Shown here: in pieces, positions 5,411 through 6,318 of the stretch
How the letters are laid out: each line of letters starts with the position of its first letter
Numbering within the stretch: position 1 is the stretch's first letter
Assembly (NCBI GenBank): GCA_016209155.1
Contig: JACQWU010000325.1
Coordinates: forward strand, 1-6,318
Origin: Candidatus Desantisiibacteriota bacterium
Lineage (GTDB): Bacteria; JACRDZ01
Reading direction: 5' to 3'
DNA length: 6,318 nt
Notes under the pieces: model-generated
The model's input: the letters and a program-made list of their open reading frames with translations, nothing else
Databases searched by the model: none
What the model was told of the DNA's origin: nothing
Translations under genes and position numbers: made by a program

Positions 5411-6318
5411 ATGACTCATAATCAAAAAAAGTATAACACCCTGATTATTTGTCTTTTTTTTATTTCACTAAGTTTAATATTGTATAATAAACTTTTATTT
5501 ACAAATGAAGTAATGAATGCCAAAGATATATTAGCGGATCATTATTATGGACGTAATGGTTTTCACCAATATTATGTGCCTTTCAGTCAATTTCTATGGT
5601 CAAATGTTAAGCTTCTTGGAACTGATGAATCTCACACCTATTTTACTTCTATTCTTCCCGATATGCTTTTTTTTCTTAAGGTATTGCCTGTTGCCCCTTC
5701 TTTTGCATGGCAGATGGTAACCTTCCTGTGTCTCGGCGGGATATTTATGTATCTATATTGCCGGTTATTAGGACTTTCATATTTTGGCAGTATGATAGCG
5801 GGATTATTTTTTATGATGAGCAGTGAGGCAGTGACATATATGAATGCCGGTCATTATACAAAAATAATTTTTATAAGTTATATGCCTTTGATTTTATATT
5901 TTATAGAAAAGGGTTTTCAGGAGAAGAAACTTTTTAATTTTCTTATCAGCGGAGCTATCCTTGGATATATATTTTTTTATAAACATGAACAAATGCTTTT
6001 TTATATATGCCTTCTGGTAGCATATTATACAATATTTAGATTATATTACATTTACAAAGAAGAACCATCAGATAAATTTAAAATTGTAAAAAAATTATTT
6101 TGGTTTTCTTTTATTATGACAATGATTTTTTTTGCGATTTCCGCATGCGGACTTCTTCCAACTTTAAATTGGGGACTCAAACATTCTGAAAGAAGCGGCG
6201 GAGTGGCATATGATTTCGCAATTTCATGGTCTATGCCGCCTGAGGAACTTTTTGGATACTTATTTCCAAAGATATTTGGTCTTAGTGTACCCAATATGCT
6301 TGATCCGGGTAAAATTAA
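5411..6318 (+). CDS. YfhO-family multi-pass membrane protein, 3' end outside the window
   Basis: The frame starts at ATG 5411 with AAAGGA 4 bases before it and stays open for 302 codons to the edge, so the C-terminal part is missing. Hydrophobic membrane segments lie at about 9-29, 97-119, 121-140, 151-168, 175-190, 194-215 and 228-250. YfhO-type signatures are NAGHYTKIIFISYMPL (145-160), KHEQMLFYICLL (191-202), LLPTL (248-252) and ISWSMPPEELFGYLFPKIFG (271-290). Full-length members are much longer, often over 700 residues. YfhO of Bacillus and Listeria is a GT-C-like protein that glycosylates lipoteichoic acid from a lipid-linked sugar outside the membrane. Members in Gram-negative lineages are mostly uncharacterised, so the substrate here is unknown. 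Its place after a FemAB gene fits an envelope role. Confidence 0.85.
   Translation, partial: MTHNQKKYNTLIICLFFISLSLILYNKLLFTNEVMNAKDILADHYYGRNGFHQYYVPFSQFLWSNVKLLGTDESHTYFTSILPDMLFFLKVLPVAPSFAWQMVTFLCLGGIFMYLYCRLLGLSYFGSMIAGLFFMMSSEAVTYMNAGHYTKIIFISYMPLILYFIEKGFQEKKLFNFLISGAILGYIFFYKHEQMLFYICLLVAYYTIFRLYYIYKEEPSDKFKIVKKLFWFSFIMTMIFFAISACGLLPTLNWGLKHSERSGGVAYDFAISWSMPPEELFGYLFPKIFGLSVPNMLDPGKI

Noticed and set aside
6052-6294. Minus-strand reading frame of 80 codons
   Set aside because: It lies entirely opposite the YfhO-family gene, whose conserved motifs occupy the same bases.

Overview
The window is a stretch of ordinary-looking bacterial chromosome: AT-rich, densely coding, with five complete protein genes, one protein gene cut by the right edge, and one tRNA gene. 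I see no insertion sequence, phage gene, CRISPR array or toxin-antitoxin pair. The AT bias, a TolB-like periplasmic beta-propeller protein (usual in cells with an outer membrane), a FemAB-type peptidoglycan enzyme and a YfhO-type membrane protein suggest a diderm-like bacterium. It may belong to a poorly cultured lineage such as Atribacterota, Aerophobota or Omnitrophota, but that placement is a low-confidence guess.

Layout. Positions 10-3331 hold three plus-strand genes with short gaps (55 and 24 bases), probably one operon that begins upstream of the window. They encode a coiled-coil C4 zinc-ribbon protein (COG1579/CdsZ/HP0958 type), an exported TolB-like protein with PD40 propeller repeats and a TPR-like tail, and a DtxR-family metal-dependent repressor with a C-terminal FeoA-like domain. 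Converging on this block, with only 5 bases between stop codons, is a minus-strand gene for a single-pass membrane-anchored protein whose C-terminal part looks PsbP/DcrB-like. Just upstream of that gene, on the same strand, is a tRNA-Met(CAU) with an encoded CCA end.

Positions 4150-4268 form the one real regulatory gap. Two good sigma70-type promoters face away from each other there and share practically the same -35 bases. One reads left into the tRNA and the membrane-anchored protein. The other reads right into a FemAB-family aminoacyl transferase gene (4269-5342). A gene for a YfhO-family multi-pass membrane protein follows in the same direction. It starts at 5411 and stays open to the end of the window.

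How the genes may work together. The right half is cell-envelope biology: FemAB enzymes add amino acids to peptidoglycan precursors, and YfhO proteins are GT-C-like proteins linked to glycosylation of envelope polymers. In the left half, the TolB-like protein acts in the periplasm and the DtxR protein senses metal; no target operator or metal transporter gene lies in the window. I found no convincing novel system. The points most worth following up are the mosaic TolB-like protein, the cysteine-rich DtxR subtype, the overlapping divergent promoters, and the FemAB gene that lacks a Shine-Dalgarno sequence.
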